Numbered from the stretch's first letter, positions 10,780 through 21,865 are shown. The stretch: 64,000 nucleotides of DNA from Symbiodinium natans (GCA_905221605.1 CAJNDS010002080.1:60001-124000), one strand, 5' to 3'. Numbers and translations are program-made. The notes: generated from the letters alone by a model not told the origin.

Positions 10780-11090
10780 GCAATCCCTAAACCCTAGAAC
10801 CCTGAAAACCCGACAAACCTAGAGCCCTAACACCCTAAAGCCCTAAACCTAAATCCCTAAAACCCGAAAACACTAAAAGCCCCAAAACCCTACACTTAAA
10901 ACCCTAAACCCTAAACCCAAAAAAAACAAATTCACCCTAAAACCCATAAACAGCCTAAACGCCTAAAGCCCTCAAACACTAAAGCCCTATACACCCTAAC
11001 CCCAAAACCCCACAACCCTGAAACCCTACAAACCTAAATACCCTAAAACCCTAAACCCTGAACCCAAAATAAAGCCTAAAACCTTAAAAC
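10780..11090. repeat. Degenerate CCCTAAA tract
   Basis: About 300 bp of CCCTAAA, CCCTAAAA and CCTGAAA variants, left of the exon candidate at 11091. Confidence 0.75.
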
Positions 11091-11162
11091 GGCCCCCTGC
11101 CCCGCCCCCCCATAAAGTGCCGAGGAAGTGGCAGTCCCATCCCTTCACGGGGCATGTGGCGC
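11091..11162 (-). CDS. Exon candidate, Cys/Trp-rich
   Basis: Reads ATCPVKGWDCHFLGTLWGGG, with an acceptor aacctcggctccag and donor GTTTTAAGG. Third positions favour this strand over the open plus frame. Possibly part of the same Cys-rich protein as 12004-12090, 13227-13291 and 15555-15624. Confidence 0.43.
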
Positions 11163-12003
11163 CTGGAGCCGAGGTTTAGGGTTAGAGTTTGGGGTTTCTA
11201 GGTGCTTCAGGGTGTTGGGATCTTGCGAGGTAGGTTGCCGATCAGTCTAGGAGTTTAGGATTTAGGGTTGAGGGTTTGAGAGACTTCGGGTTTGGGGGGG
11301 TTAGGGTTCAAAGGGTCGGATCTTGAGAGGTCTAATTCAGTACATTGATAGTACTAGTATGGAAACAGACACCAACGACCCCTGTGCAGTATGGCTTTTC
11401 GGTACTAAGCCCAGAATGGTACTGTATTGTCATGCTCAATCTCGTCATCATGGTATGTAGGAAATCTCAATGTCATTACGGTCCGCCGTCTATCCATATT
11501 GCGAATGTTAATTGTTGTGCCGTCATCATCACCATCCTCATTCTCATCGCCATCATCACCGCCCTAAACCCCAAACCCCAAACCCTAAACCCTGAACCCT
11601 CAACCATCATCATCATCATCATCATCATCGTTGCGGTTCTGGGCGTCAGGAGAAATATATAGTCATGGGCCCTAAGATGGCTGGGTCAGGGTTCATGGCT
11701 GAGCCAAGGAGGAGGAGGGGCCTCTTACTAGGGTGTAGGGCTTTGGGGTACGACCCTCGTCCCTAAACCCCAGGGATCACCAGGGCTGATGAGGGGTCAG
11801 GGTTTGGGGGCCTTGGGCTTATAAGCAAGGTTCGGTAGGGTCGTGGGGCCCCACGCCCGGGTCTAGGGTTGTAGTGCTTGGGAATCCAAGACCAAAGGCT
11901 CATAGCCCCTAAACACCTAACCCTGACAAGAACATCCTTGAACTCTACGTAAGACCTGGAAATCCCTTTACCCTAAACTACATACACCCGGAAATTCCTC
12001 AAC

Positions 12004-12090
12004 CCGAAACTCTGGATGAGGCAGGCCTTTGATGCCGAGGTGACGCTCGCACATCTCGTCGCTCTCACAGACAAACTGGCTGCAGACTCC
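12004..12090 (-). CDS. Exon candidate, Cys-rich
   Basis: Reads GVCSQFVCESDEMCERHLGI and onward to PHPEFR, with a GTTGAGG donor. Three spaced Cys with acidic residues suggest an extracellular disulfide-bonded module. The acceptor is not certain. Confidence 0.4.
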
Positions 12091-12396
12091 TCTCTTCTCT
12101 TTGTTGTGGGATTCTCGTGCCGAACGAGACCCCCTTGGTTGTAGTTCTTTCCTATGCGCTCTCACACTTTGAATGGAACAAAAGCAGGAAACGAACAGTT
12201 GGCGCATGCACAAAAACTACAATTCCGGGTCCAAGCTTGGAGTTTTGCGAGAAACGACGGATCGGGCTCCTGACACCCCGACAAGGTCCACGCCATCTAG
12301 CCGAATCTAGCCACGATTGTGTTGATGGGGCTTATTCAGGGTTGTTCTCAGGGCGAGGCGAACCAAAACCTGCAATACCTTTGCTTGACCTGAAGC

Positions 12397-12487
12397 CCTA
12401 AACCCTAAACCCTAAACCCTAAACCCTAAACCCTAAACCCTAAACCCTAAACCCTAAACCCTAAACCCTAAACCCTAAAACCTAAAC
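12397..12487. repeat. Interstitial CCCTAAA array
   Basis: Twelve near-perfect units ending exactly at the exon candidate 12488-12524. Confidence 0.92.
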
Positions 12488-12524
12488 CTGCCCCAGCGGC
12501 TCCTGCAGCAAAGTTGATGGTATC
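12488..12524 (-). CDS. Exon candidate, 37 nt
   Basis: Excellent acceptor (a long pyrimidine tract then gccatctag), reading DTINFAAGAAGA, and donor GCAG|GTTTAGG provided by the telomere array. Short, but every element fits. Confidence 0.5.
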
Positions 12525-13226
12525 CTAGATGGCCAGAGGGGAGAGAGGAGTCAAGAAACCCTAGCAGCAGATCCTTAAAAAGACAGATCGCACCAAATCC
12601 AGGCCCTAAGCCCTAAGCCCTAAACCCTAAAATCCCTAAAATCCCTAAAGCCCGGAAATCCCTGAACCCTAAACCCTTGCATCCTAAGCCCCTAAACCGG
12701 AAAACCCACAATCCCTAAACCCAAAAAACCCTAGAACCCCTAAACTCGTCGAGATTCCTTTCAAGCCACATCTTCTGTACCAGGTCTATGCAGCAAGTCA
12801 AAGGCTGAAGAAAAACTCGAGTGCTAAACCCAAGAGTAACTTATACGAAGGGTTTAGGTTCAGGGTGTAGGGTTGAGGGTGACCCAAGAGTCGCCAAGGA
12901 ATGAAACAGGTATTCTTGTTGGTTAAAAGGGGTATAGAAGTGAACCTAAACCCGAAAAAAAGGAACAAGGGCCTACTCTCGGTCTCAGAGTTCTTGCAAG
13001 GTGCAAGAGCGACTTGGGGGAGGAGTCTAGTGCTACTGGGATTAGTACGCTTGACAGTGGTAATACCTGGTAGGGTTTGTAAGGTTTGGGGCCAAACGAT
13101 TTCGGGAGAGGTTGGTCTGAAACAAGACACAGGGTTGAGGGCTCGGCACTGGTTTGGAAAGCCTGACAAGACTTGTCCCAGAAAACCCTCAACCCTAAAC
13201 CCTGAAGCCTAAACCGCAACTCTTAC

Positions 13227-13291
13227 TGCACGCCGAGCTGCAGTGATGCCAGCCTTGGACCAGCCTCCCCGCATTGGCAGTACTTGGAGCC
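13227..13291 (-). CDS. Exon candidate, Cys-containing
   Basis: Reads KYCQCGEAGPRLASLQLGV after a GS. Donor CA|GTAAGAG is canonical. A second frame (LQVLPMRGGWSKAG...) is also open. CCCTAAAC lies directly left and TTTAGGG units at 13315-13360 on the right. Confidence 0.5.
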
Positions 13292-13431
13292 CTTTTGACT
13301 GAGTAAGGCGGGCTTAGGGTTTAAGGTTTAGGGTTTAGGGTTTAGGGCTTAGGGTTCAGGGTTTAAGGCTTCGGGTATCGGTCGTACGGGGAATGTCCAT
13401 TTAGTTTTTCGGGGATACTACATCGACTTAC

Positions 13432-13538
13432 AAAGCCAAAAAGACTTCCAAGCAGAATAAGCTTGTTGCGACTCTGTTGACTCGAGCTTTGCCTTGGACC
13501 AGTCTTTGTTCCCTAGAAGCAACGCAACCTCATCCTGT
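13432..13538 (-). CDS. Exon, 107 nt, unidentified
   Basis: Very good acceptor (ccctgttgttccag) and canonical donor (CTTT|GTAAGTC). The open frame includes QDEVALLLGNKDWSKAKLES and AYSAWKSFWL. This is one of the most credible single exons. It lies with 13665-13929 in a repeat-poor stretch that is probably one gene. Confidence 0.55.
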
Positions 13539-13664
13539 CTGGAACAACAGGGAATGGTCCAAGAAGGAAGAATTGCCTGAAAGGAACAATGTGGGGAGAA
13601 AAGACCTCGAGCCTGAATAGTGACAATGCAAATCGATGAGGCTCGGAGGCTGTGAATGCCACAT

Positions 13665-13929
13665 CTAGAAGTCGCATTCCCAAAACTTGGCCATGCGCTC
13701 TGGTCTTGCAGGGCTTGGTTTCGCAACAGAGGGAAAAGGATGAGTAATGACTTGCCAGTCTGCAACCCACATGGCAGGCAAGTCCGTCAAGGGCGCGGCC
13801 CGAAAGCCCTGTGCTGCAGCTGCCACACGCAAGGCTTCGGAGATCACACTCAATAAAGCAACGGCATGCCCGAAACAGAAACCACACACGCCGCAACGGC
13901 TTGCAACTGACACATGTCTGCTGAGGGCC
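13665..13929 (-). CDS. Exon or terminal exon, 87 codons
   Basis: Open frame from an acceptor gtatctatag, including CGVCGFCFGHAVALLSVISE and PAMWVADWQVITHPFPS, ending in TAG. Just upstream, 13930-14070 holds another coding-like frame (FSLQVRQIDAPATSFRNLDS) that could precede it by an 84-nt GTACGA-AG intron in matching phase. An acceptor at the stop (gacttctag) leads into another open frame towards 13538, so the stop may be intronic. Function unknown. Confidence 0.48.
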
Positions 13930-14169
13930 CTATAGATACGAGGTCGCAACCATGACAATTGTAGACGAATCAAGGTTTCGGAAGGACGTGGCAGGTGCAT
14001 CGATCTGTCGTACTTGAAGGGAAAAGGGCGGCTTGGATTCAAGGGTCGGGCACCCTAAGGCCCTTGCGCTCAATTGACAACTCCTGTAAGGGCCTATGAA
14101 CATAAACGAAACATCTGTGCTCGTGCGCTTGATGTCAGTAAGTGTGACCGCTGTTGAGTGCATGTGCTT

Positions 14170-15000
14170 CTTGCTTCACTACCACGATCACTACAATTAC
14201 TACCACCACCACTACCACTACCCGGCACTCTACCACGCCACCACCCTACTACTCTGCCGTTCTACCACCCTACACTTGACGACGAAGCCGACATTACAGG
14301 AGACACCCAAAACCCCTAAGCCCACGGTCTGGGCGAAATCGCGGTGTACCAATAAGGCCCCCCTGCTGTACAACCACCCACCCCAACCCTACCACGAACA
14401 CCTTCTGCAATAATCCCGTAAACCCTAAACCCAAAAACACTTTACATTGCAGTCTAACAGTTGGCATCTGTAGAAACACGTTGGAATGGGTCAACATGGG
14501 GGAGGGGGAGGGGTCATCGACCCAACACTCAAAACCCCAAACCCAGAGGGCTACGGCATCTACATAACAAGAAGGCTTCCTGCTTCAGGTCTGCACGAGT
14601 CTGCACCTTAGGGTTTGCGATCTGCAGGTTTGGGGTTTCGCCTGAGGCTCAAAATTGCTCGAACAAAAAGCCTCTTTCAGTGTGGTCTGTTGGGCCGCAA
14701 ACCCAAAACCCCAATGAAGGCCTTAAATCCTCAAACCCTCAAACCATCTCAACCTGGAACCAAGTGACTAAAGGAGGGACCCTTATAAGGGACCTTGGAG
14801 GTTCTTTAGGGGTTTGTTTAGGGGCTACTTAGATATATAGTCCCCTTAATAGACATCCTGAAGAGATCCTTAGATCCTAGTGGGCTCTGGGTTTAGGAGT
14901 AGACACTGAAGATCCTTAGTAGGGCCCAAAGACGATATCCCACACAAGGGACGTAAACCCTGAACCCCCCATTTTCAAGCCCAAGGGTTTAGGGTTTAGA
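14170..15000. other. Stretch without a supported gene
   Basis: Contains an imperfect (CAC/TAC) triplet-rich block (14176-14260), scattered telomere-like units and short ORFs on both strands. I see no exon with convincing sites. Confidence 0.55.
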
Positions 15001-15074
15001 GCTTAGGGTTTAGGGTTTAGGGTTTAGGGTTGCCTCACCCCACCACCCACTGTCAATTCTCCCATTCTGGAGCT

Positions 15075-15206
15075 CTAGAGCATTGTGGGCCTTTCTGGGA
15101 GGGCCCCGAAGGGATCAAGTATTTCAGCACGTGGAACGGGTTCCGTGTCTATGTCTTGAGGGGCTTGCCGCAAAGGGAGTACAGATCAGCAGAATCAGCA
15201 GGTCGT
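15075..15206. CDS. Exon candidate, strand unresolved
   Basis: Plus strand reads KYFSTWNGFRVYVLRGLPQR after an acceptor ggagctctag with a GTGAGT-like donor. Minus strand reads DIDTEPVPRAEILDPFGALP and then a stop after a pyrimidine-rich acceptor. Both are plausible; neighbouring genes favour minus. Confidence 0.35.
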
Positions 15207-15554
15207 GAGTAACGGTCCCAAATCTAGGATGTCCTACCACCACAACAATGTTTGCACTGGAATGCTAACAATATTCATGTTTCTGAGAGCCTAAGCCCTA
15301 AACCCTAGACCCAAAACCTGGATAAGAAGCAATAACGTTGTTTACAAAAGCGCTCCGAACACCCTATACCCTGAACCCTAAGCCATATACCCAAATTATC
15401 CATGTACCGTCATCATGCACCTCCCTAAAGCTACGATATAGAAACCCCCTTTAAGGAACAAGCATATACTATACAGGTACATGGATCCAACCCTAAACCC
15501 TAAACCCGAAAGCCTAACCCCATTGAACCCTAAACCCTAAGCAAGCAGGCACAC

Positions 15555-15624
15555 CTTCGTTGCAAACGCAGCTCTGCGCCGTCGCGTTGTAGGCACCTGC
15601 GAAGGTTCCCCAGCAGGCGAACTT
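15555..15624 (-). CDS. Exon candidate, Cys-rich secreted-type
   Basis: Reads KFACWGTFAGAYNATAQSCV then CNE, with donor GAAG|GTGTGC and an acceptor gatag. Contains an N-glycosylation sequon (NAT) and paired Cys, which suggests an extracellular protein. CCCTAAA units lie on its left. Confidence 0.55.
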
Positions 15625-16024
15625 CTATCAAACCCGAAGTGCTTTAAAATTTACCCTTCTGGGTCTTCAGGACCAGGGTGTGTTGGGGGTGTCGGGTGTT
15701 GGCGGTTTAGGGTCTTAGGGCTTGGGGTGCTCGGATTGTAGGGTCTAGGGTATTCGGGTTTTAGGGCGGGTTTAGGGGCTCTTGCTATCAGCTCCAAGGA
15801 TTGTTGAGGGTCTAAGGTTTCCAGGGTTCAGGACTCAGAGTTTCAAGGTTTGGGGGCTCCCCTGTCTGGCAGTCTTCACTCGGATCTTCAATCAGTTGGC
15901 ACTAGCATACCTATTGTGGTATAGCTGTTGCTGCAGGGGAACGGCCTATTGCACTGCAAGGCAAGACTATGGCCCTGTGTCCTTGCTAATTATGCCTCAT
16001 CATCTCTTGAAAACGCAAGCAAGC

Positions 16025-16090
16025 AAGCAAGCAGGTAACACACACACACACACACAAACTCACGCTCGCACACATGCACGTACGCACGCA
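16025..16090. repeat. (CA)n / (ACGC) microsatellite
   Basis: Simple repeat of cacaca, then cacgctcg-like units. Confidence 0.85.
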
Positions 16091-16965
16091 TGGAACGAAA
16101 GAGCTGCTCGAGATACCCTAAAACCTGTGAGCCCCCATTCACTCTGCAAACCCCCCTCCTATTCTCGACCCACTACGTTTCCATTACGCTCTCTGTTTTG
16201 GGGCATCTGAGCTTGTCCGCAAAGATACCAGAAGTAGCCTTCAACGCAATTTAAGTTCCAAACAGCACCCTACACCCCTAGACCATATAAACCCTTGGCC
16301 ACCCGCACCCGTCCCTCCCCCTTCCCCGGCGCCATGGTCGCAGTAGTGTTCTTTGGCAGCCACGCAGACAAGCAGACCTGGGCTGCGGACTATTGCTGAG
16401 CATGAAGTCCTAAGCCCTAGAATACCCTGCACCAGAACCCCTGAACCTCAAGCCCTGAACACACAGAATCTCCTAGAGATACTGCGATCTTTTCAAGTCT
16501 GAAGCTGGGACCCTAAACCCTCAGATTTTTTTCAGAACCCGCTACCTTCTCAAGCAGCTTCCCATGTCAGAAGCATCTTGGATCCCCCCATGAACATTTT
16601 GTGTAGAAGCCAAGATCAGGACTCCCCATCAGAGGGGTCCTCTCAAAAGGAAAACCTCTTGAGTTCAGGGCTTCTGGGGCTCTGGTGGGGAACCTTAGCT
16701 ATAGACCCTAAACCCTTTAGATTCTAAACTCCGTTCAGGGGCCTTGAAGGAGGGATTCCACAGGGCTCAGGGGCTGTTTGGGAAGGTTTGGGGCTTGAAG
16801 CGCTCTTGGGCTTAGGGGTTTCACGGCTCAAGGTTTAGGTACGGTCTAGGGTTTAGGGGTTAGGGGTTTAGGGCTTAGGTGTTAGGGGTTCAGGGGTCTG
16901 CGGCTTGGGTTTAGGGGTTTAGGCGGCTTCGGGGTTCAACGTGATAAAGCAAACCCTAATGCCCT

Positions 16966-17045
16966 TCAGGAGTTTATGGCGTCGGGTAGAGACTTCAGCG
17001 GGTCAAGGGCGCAGGCGCGTGCCGAAGGTGGCCGCTGGGCTTTCG
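16966..17045 (-). CDS. Terminal exon candidate
   Basis: Acceptor gctttatctcccag; reads KAQRPPSARACALDPLKSLP, then DAINS and TGA. Marks a gene 3' end. No domain recognised. Confidence 0.5.
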
Positions 17046-17436
17046 CTGGGAGATAAAGCGGAAAGGTTTAGGGTTTACGGTTTATACTTGCAAGCATATA
17101 GGGTTTAGGGTTCAGGGTTTGGGGCTGGGGGGTTTGAGAGCTTAAGTTCATTCTCGTTGGGTGTACAAGGTACTTGGGGGTAGCTCATGTTGCTGATGGC
17201 TTCTGAGGTGCACAGGACCCTCCCCCAGTTTGGGTTTGTAAGCCCTGGAGCCTAAAAGCCTAAAGCCTCAAAGCCCAGAGAGTCTAAACTCTACACACCG
17301 GGCGGTTGGCCCCTGGAGCCCTTTACCACACTAAGGAAGCCCAAACCCTATAAACTAAAAACCCTGGACCGTAAACCGAAACCATAAAACCTCCAAACCC
17401 CCAAAAAGACTCGAGCTCCGAGACCCCTGCCCGGCA

Positions 17437-17520
17437 ACTCTAATGTAGTTCCTTTTTGAGGCTAGGTATAGGGGACTCTAGTATACTACCCCAAAAAGGT
17501 ACTACATGGGAGCCTTTAGG
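17437..17520. mobile_element. MITE family C copy 1
   Basis: Inverted ends ctaatgtagttcctttttg and accccaaaaaggtactacat around a short centre. Other copies at 17825-17910 and 40891-40980. Confidence 0.7.
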
Positions 17521-17824
17521 TAGCCTTCTAGGAGAGACCTGTCTACAGGAGCCCCGAAGGGGTTAGGAGTCCCACACTCAGAGCTCTCAGCGGAATATCG
17601 CGCCCTAAACTCCACAGCTGAGGGAAGGCAACCGTTGCCCGTTTGATGCTCCTTCTGGGTTTAGGGTGTTATAGGATTTATGGGGCTTATGGAGTTTTTT
17701 CGGGTCTATATATAGGGTCTTATAGGGTTTTTTCTAGGCCTTACAGGGTTTATAGGCTTTACAGGGGTTGTAGGCGTTTTAGGGTTGTATACAGCAGGGC
17801 TTACAGGGTTTACAGGGTTTACCA

Positions 17825-17910
17825 CAGGCTCCGATGTAGTACCTTTTTGGGGTAGTATACTGGAATCCCCTAAACTAACCCAAAAATGAACTACTTTGGA
17901 GCCTTTGGGT
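17825..17910. mobile_element. MITE family C copy 2
   Basis: 86 bp with terminal inverted repeats (aggctccgatgtagtacct and its near-complement aactactttggagccttt). Lies 6 bp from the terminal exon at 17916. Confidence 0.7.
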
Positions 17911-17915
17911 AGGCT

Positions 17916-18043
17916 TCAGGCGAGAAGCCCAAGGCTGCGAGGCGAGCCATGGGTCCTTTTGCCGGCAGAATTTGGGACCCGTGGCGGCACGACGATCTCG
18001 GAGAAGGAGAGCCGAAAAAGCAACGCACCGGTGCCGGCGGACG
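17916..18043 (-). CDS. Terminal exon candidate, 41 residues
   Basis: Pyrimidine-rich acceptor (ctcccagtcctcaag). Reads GALLFRLSFSEIVVPPRVPN and then a basic/Ser-rich tail ending LGLLA and TGA; 29 of 43 third positions are G or C. The plus strand has two open frames here; the minus frame is the most protein-like and agrees with local gene direction. Confidence 0.48.
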
Positions 18044-18705
18044 CTTGAGGACTGGGAGGGGTGTAGGGGTTTGGGGTTCACTTGGCTTTAGGGTTCAAGA
18101 AGTTCAAGAGTTCTGAGTTGTAGAGATGATGAGAGTGCTGACGCCGGTGTGTGTCTATGGAGGATGTACATTTCAGAGAGCACTTGCAAATCCAGAACCC
18201 TGGGGCGTGAGAATCCGAAAACAACCCAAACCACTAAGCCTTGAACTTTGTAGGTCTTTCCTTTATGGGCTGAGCACGTAGGCCTCATCTCGCAACTATA
18301 CATATATACATGTACATGTGCGTAGGGAATAACATATGTGTATATATATATATACACATTCTACACAAAGCCACTTGTAAGTGGTAAGGTATGGATGGGC
18401 AACAAACCACATACATTTGGCCCCTGGAACGATCTCGGATTGATTCTGCGCTTCAGGGTTGAGGGTCGAAGCGTGGGTTGCCTGCGACTGTGTTCTCGGG
18501 TGTATGGTACCCAAGGTTTAAGGTTTAGATGGGAGATGGGTTTAGGGTTTAGGGTTTAGGGTTTAGGGTTTAGGGTTTAGGGTTTAGGGTGCCCTAGGAT
18601 GGAGAAGGAAACGCGCTCTTGGTATAAAGTGGTTGCTAGCCGAGAGCCCGACCCTTACCAAGGACGAAGTGGGCGTCCTAGCAGCCCTAACATCAACCAC
18701 CTCAG

Positions 18706-18791
18706 TTGGGATGTGCCCCCAATGGAGATTGTAATAAGGGGTACTATAATCCCTATTTCGGACTGTTCGTATAGGGGGGGGAGCATCCCAA
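18706..18791. mobile_element. MITE family A copy 1
   Basis: Inverted ends ttgggatgtgccccc and ggggggagcatcccaa, 86 bp. Other copies at 20396-20514, 26721-26830 and 28341-28440; an end fragment at 991-1007. Confidence 0.75.
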
Positions 18792-19127
18792 CACCTAAGT
18801 GCCATCCCAAACCAGACAGCTCTTTGGACTTGGACGTCCTACAGCCCGAAAGACGAAACACTCCCTAAACCCTAAACCCTAAACCCTAAACCCTAAACCC
18901 TAAACCCTGGACCCTAGACCCTAAACCCAACAAACCCCAAAGAGCCGATAAGCCCGATAAACCCTATAAACCCTATACACAACCCGCATAAACCCTATAT
19001 ACCCAAGAGACCTCAATGACCCCAACAAACCCTAAGCCCCACAAATCCTATGATGCCTACAAAGCCTAGAAACCCTGAATAAACCCTCTAAATCCTACAA
19101 AGCCCTCCAAACCCTATGAACCCTGAC

Positions 19128-19245
19128 AAAACCCTCTAAACCCTCTAAACCCTCTAAACCCTCTAAACCCTCTAAACCCTTCTAAACCCTCTAAACCCTC
19201 TAAACCCTCTAAGCCCTCTAAGCCCTCTAAACCCTCTAAACCCTG
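19128..19245. repeat. 9-bp variant array (CCCTCTAAA)n
   Basis: About thirteen tandem CCCTCTAAA units, a 9-mer version of the telomere repeat. The same 9-mer appears in reverse at 53276-53348. Confidence 0.88.
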
Positions 19246-19255
19246 AATCCCAGGC

Positions 19256-19376
19256 CCAAACCCTAAACCCTAAACCCTAAACCCTAAACCCTAAACCCTA
19301 AACCCTAAACCCTAAACCCTAAACCCTAAACCCTAAACCCTAAACCCTAAACCCTAAACCCTAAACCCTAAACCCT
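19256..19376. repeat. Interstitial CCCTAAA array, 120 bp
   Basis: Seventeen near-perfect CCCTAAA units. Confidence 0.95.
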
Positions 19377-20127
19377 CCTCACCCCCGAGCCGCCCCAACC
19401 AGGCCCCCCAACCAAGAACGATCCCAGGCTGACAAGACCAGTCCTGCAACCAAAGCATGGGCGCAAGATTGCTTTTTTTTGGGGGGGGGGGGGGGGGTTT
19501 AGGGTTTAGGGTTTTGTAGGGTTTTAAAGGGTTTGTGGGCTTTTGTGGGTTTGTTGTAGGGTTTTGAAGGAGTTGGGGCTTTTGTAGTGTTTTGAAGGAT
19601 TTGTAGGGTTTTGTGGGGTTTTGTTGGGGTGTAGGGTTGGTAAGGTTGTGTAGGGTTTGTAGGTTTTGCGGGGTCTTGTAGGTTTTGTGTGGTTTGTAGG
19701 ATTTGTAGGGTTGGTAGGGTTTTGGAACGTTTTGTAGCGGAGGGTTGTTCAACGGTTTGTGAAGGGTTTAGAGGGATTTTAATTCGGAATTTTAGTGTTT
19801 ATGGGGGTTCAGAAAACTGGTACTTCCCCCTGTCTGACAACACTTAACACCAGACAACTCTCCCCAAACTGAGGACCCGCAGAAGGCACTAACAAGACTG
19901 CAACCAGGCATGAAACCCAAACCCATAAACCCTAAAGGGTTTAGGGTTTAGGGTTTAGGGTTTAGGGTTTAGGGTTTAGGGTTTAGGGCTAAACACTATA
20001 AACCCTCGACCCTAAACCCCAAACCCCAAAACCAACGCGAGGCCCGCAGAAGGCAGGCTGTGGGTGGCACAAGGCGTCAACCCTAAACCCCAAAATCCTA
20101 AACCCTTACCTAGGGTTCAGGGTGTAG

Positions 20128-20206
20128 GGTGTAGGGTGTAGGGTTTAGGGTTTAGGGTTTAGGGTTTAGGGTTTAGGGTTTAGGGTTTAGGGTTTAGGGT
20201 TTAGGG
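20128..20206. repeat. TTTAGGG/TGTAGGG array
   Basis: Three GTGTAGGG units grading into about eight TTTAGGG units; overlaps the possible stop of the 20201-20254 exon. Confidence 0.88.
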
Positions 20207-20254
20207 GTGGTCTGGGATCTCATGAGAAGTGGCCCCAAGGAGTTGGACCACAGG
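20201..20254 (-). CDS. Terminal exon candidate ending in telomere repeat
   Basis: Strong acceptor (cttgagctcttcctcgcag); reads PVVQLLGATSHEIPDHP and stops at a TAA lying inside the CCCTAAA array. The plus frame SGPKELDHRLRGRAQ is also open. Confidence 0.35.
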   Translation of the reverse strand, partial: PVVQLLGATSHEIPDHP

Positions 20255-20395
20255 CTGCGAGGAAGAGCTCAAGGGTTGCGGGGTTTTAGAGGGTTTAGGG
20301 TTTTGGGGTTTCAGGGTTTCTTGGTTTTAGGGTTTCAGGGTGTTAGGATTCTTGGGTTTAGGGTTTTTGGGATTTGGGGGTTTAGGGGTTTTAGG

Positions 20396-20514
20396 TTGGG
20401 ATGTTCCCCCTATACTAACAGTCCTACATGGGGATTGTAAGTGGGGAGGGGGGGGGGGGGGGGGGGGGGGCGGTACTATATTCCCCATAAGTTAGTGAAG
20501 GGGGAACATCCCAA
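20396..20514. mobile_element. MITE family A copy 2
   Basis: Ends ttgggatgttccccctatac and gggggaacatcccaa. The centre contains an expanded G run of about 28 nt. Confidence 0.75.
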
Positions 20515-21206
20515 GTTTTAGGGCTTCAGGGCTTTTGGGAGTTGGGTTCAGGGGCTTGTTGGTTTTAGGGATTTGAGGTCTCGGGTGTTCGGATTTTAGA
20601 GGTCTAAGGTCTCAGGGTTCTAGAGGATTAGGGTTTAGGAAGGATACCAATTATGGGTTTCAGTGTTTAGGATTTCAAGGTTTAAGGGTTGCGGGGCTTT
20701 AGGGCTCTAAGGTGTGTAGGGTTAAAGGGGGGCTTGCATTTGGCATGGGGCAGGAGGTCAGCCGCCCAGCCGCTCGATCTAACCTCCGAACACCCAAAAC
20801 TCCGAATGCCCCCACAACATGTAAGCTGGTCCTAAACCCGCCTAGACCCCAAACCCTAAACCCTACCCTGAGCAGCTGATGCCTAGGGTGTGGAGCCTAC
20901 CCGGTGGTTGAGGGGAGGGCTTAGGGCCCCAAACCTCAAACTCTAAACGGACGTGTAAGGGTTCAAGGATTCAAGGGTGTAAGGGCTTGAGGGCTGCAGG
21001 GTCCTGCAGGGTCTGAGCGTTAAAGTCTTCAAGGCTTCAAGGGTTCAAGGGTGCAAGGGCTTAAGGGTTTAAAGGCTTTAGGGTCTAAGGGCTTAGGGCT
21101 CTCAGGGCTTTAAGGGCTTAGGGTTTAGGGTAACCCTAAACCCTAAACCCTCAACCCCTACACCCTAAACCCTAAACCCTAAACCCTAAACCCTAAACCC
21201 TAAAAC

Positions 21207-21257
21207 CGCTCCACCCAGCGCCTTGCAGCGTCCATGGCCTTCCAAAGCATGCGCAGC
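21207..21257 (-). CDS. Exon candidate, helical
   Basis: Reads LRMLWKAMDAARRWVE, with 13 of 16 third positions G or C, and donor GAGCG|GTTTTAGGG made by the flanking array. Amphipathic-helix pattern. CCCTAAA array at 21138-21206 on its left. Confidence 0.5.
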
Positions 21258-21680
21258 CTCGACGGTCGCAGGGGTTTCAGGGCTTTAAGGTCTTCAGGGT
21301 CCTGTTTAGGTCAGGGCTTAAGCTTTAGGGTATGGGGCTAGGGTTTAGGGGTTAGGGTTTCAGGTTTAGGGTTCTTAGGGTTCTTGAGCTGTGAGGGTCA
21401 GGGCTTCGGCTTTAGGGTACGGGGTCTATGGTGTTTAGGGTTGTGGGCTCGGGCTTGATACTTTAGGCTTGAGAGCTTTCAGGATTTTGGGGTGGGGGGT
21501 TTAGGGTTTTGCTTTTTCTGGTTTAGGGTTTTGGCTTTGGGCTTCAGGGCTTAGGGGTCAGACCTTGCGCTTTGGGGGTAAGGGGTTTAGGGTTTTTCAT
21601 GGGTTTTTTTGGGGCTTAGGGCAAACCCTAAACCCTAAACCCTAGTTTCTGCTTAAGGCGCTAGGGCTTCGAGGCGTTTC

Positions 21681-21720
21681 CTACATCTGGCTCTGTGGGC
21701 CTTCCGACTGGACGATAAGG
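21681..21720 (-). CDS. Exon candidate with stop
   Basis: Excellent acceptor (actctttgctttccag). Reads LIVQSEGPQSQM then TAG; a GTAGGA donor overlaps the stop, so it may be internal. Confidence 0.4.
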
Positions 21721-21779
21721 CTGGAAAGCAAAGAGTCCCAGATTGTAGACTAAACGCCTAGACCCTAAACCCTAAACCC

Positions 21780-21865
21780 TGGTATCAAACCATACTATAA
21801 TATAAGATAATATAATATACTATGAAAAACATATAATATACTATAATCAAATACAATAGCAAAGG
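21780..21865. other. AT-rich low-complexity block
   Basis: (ATAATAT)-type sequence between two exon islands. No feature assigned. Confidence 0.7.

Larger units (their letters stand above)
18100..20200. other. Repeat-dominated stretch without supported genes
   Basis: Holds telomere-like arrays (18540-18591, 18863-18912, 19128-19376, 19937-19988), a (TA)n run at about 18340-18355, one MITE (18706-18791), a poly-G run near 19482 and a degenerate TTGTAGGG-type tract at 19500-19740. Long ORFs in this stretch are repeat artefacts. Confidence 0.7.

Noticed and set aside
13747-13935. Plus-strand Lys/Ala-rich ORF resembling a histone tail
   Set aside because: No histone motif; lies opposite the better-supported minus exon 13665-13929.
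19354-19752. 132-codon minus ORF rich in Pro, Tyr, Lys and Asn
   Set aside because: Translation of degenerate telomere-like repeats and a poly-G run.
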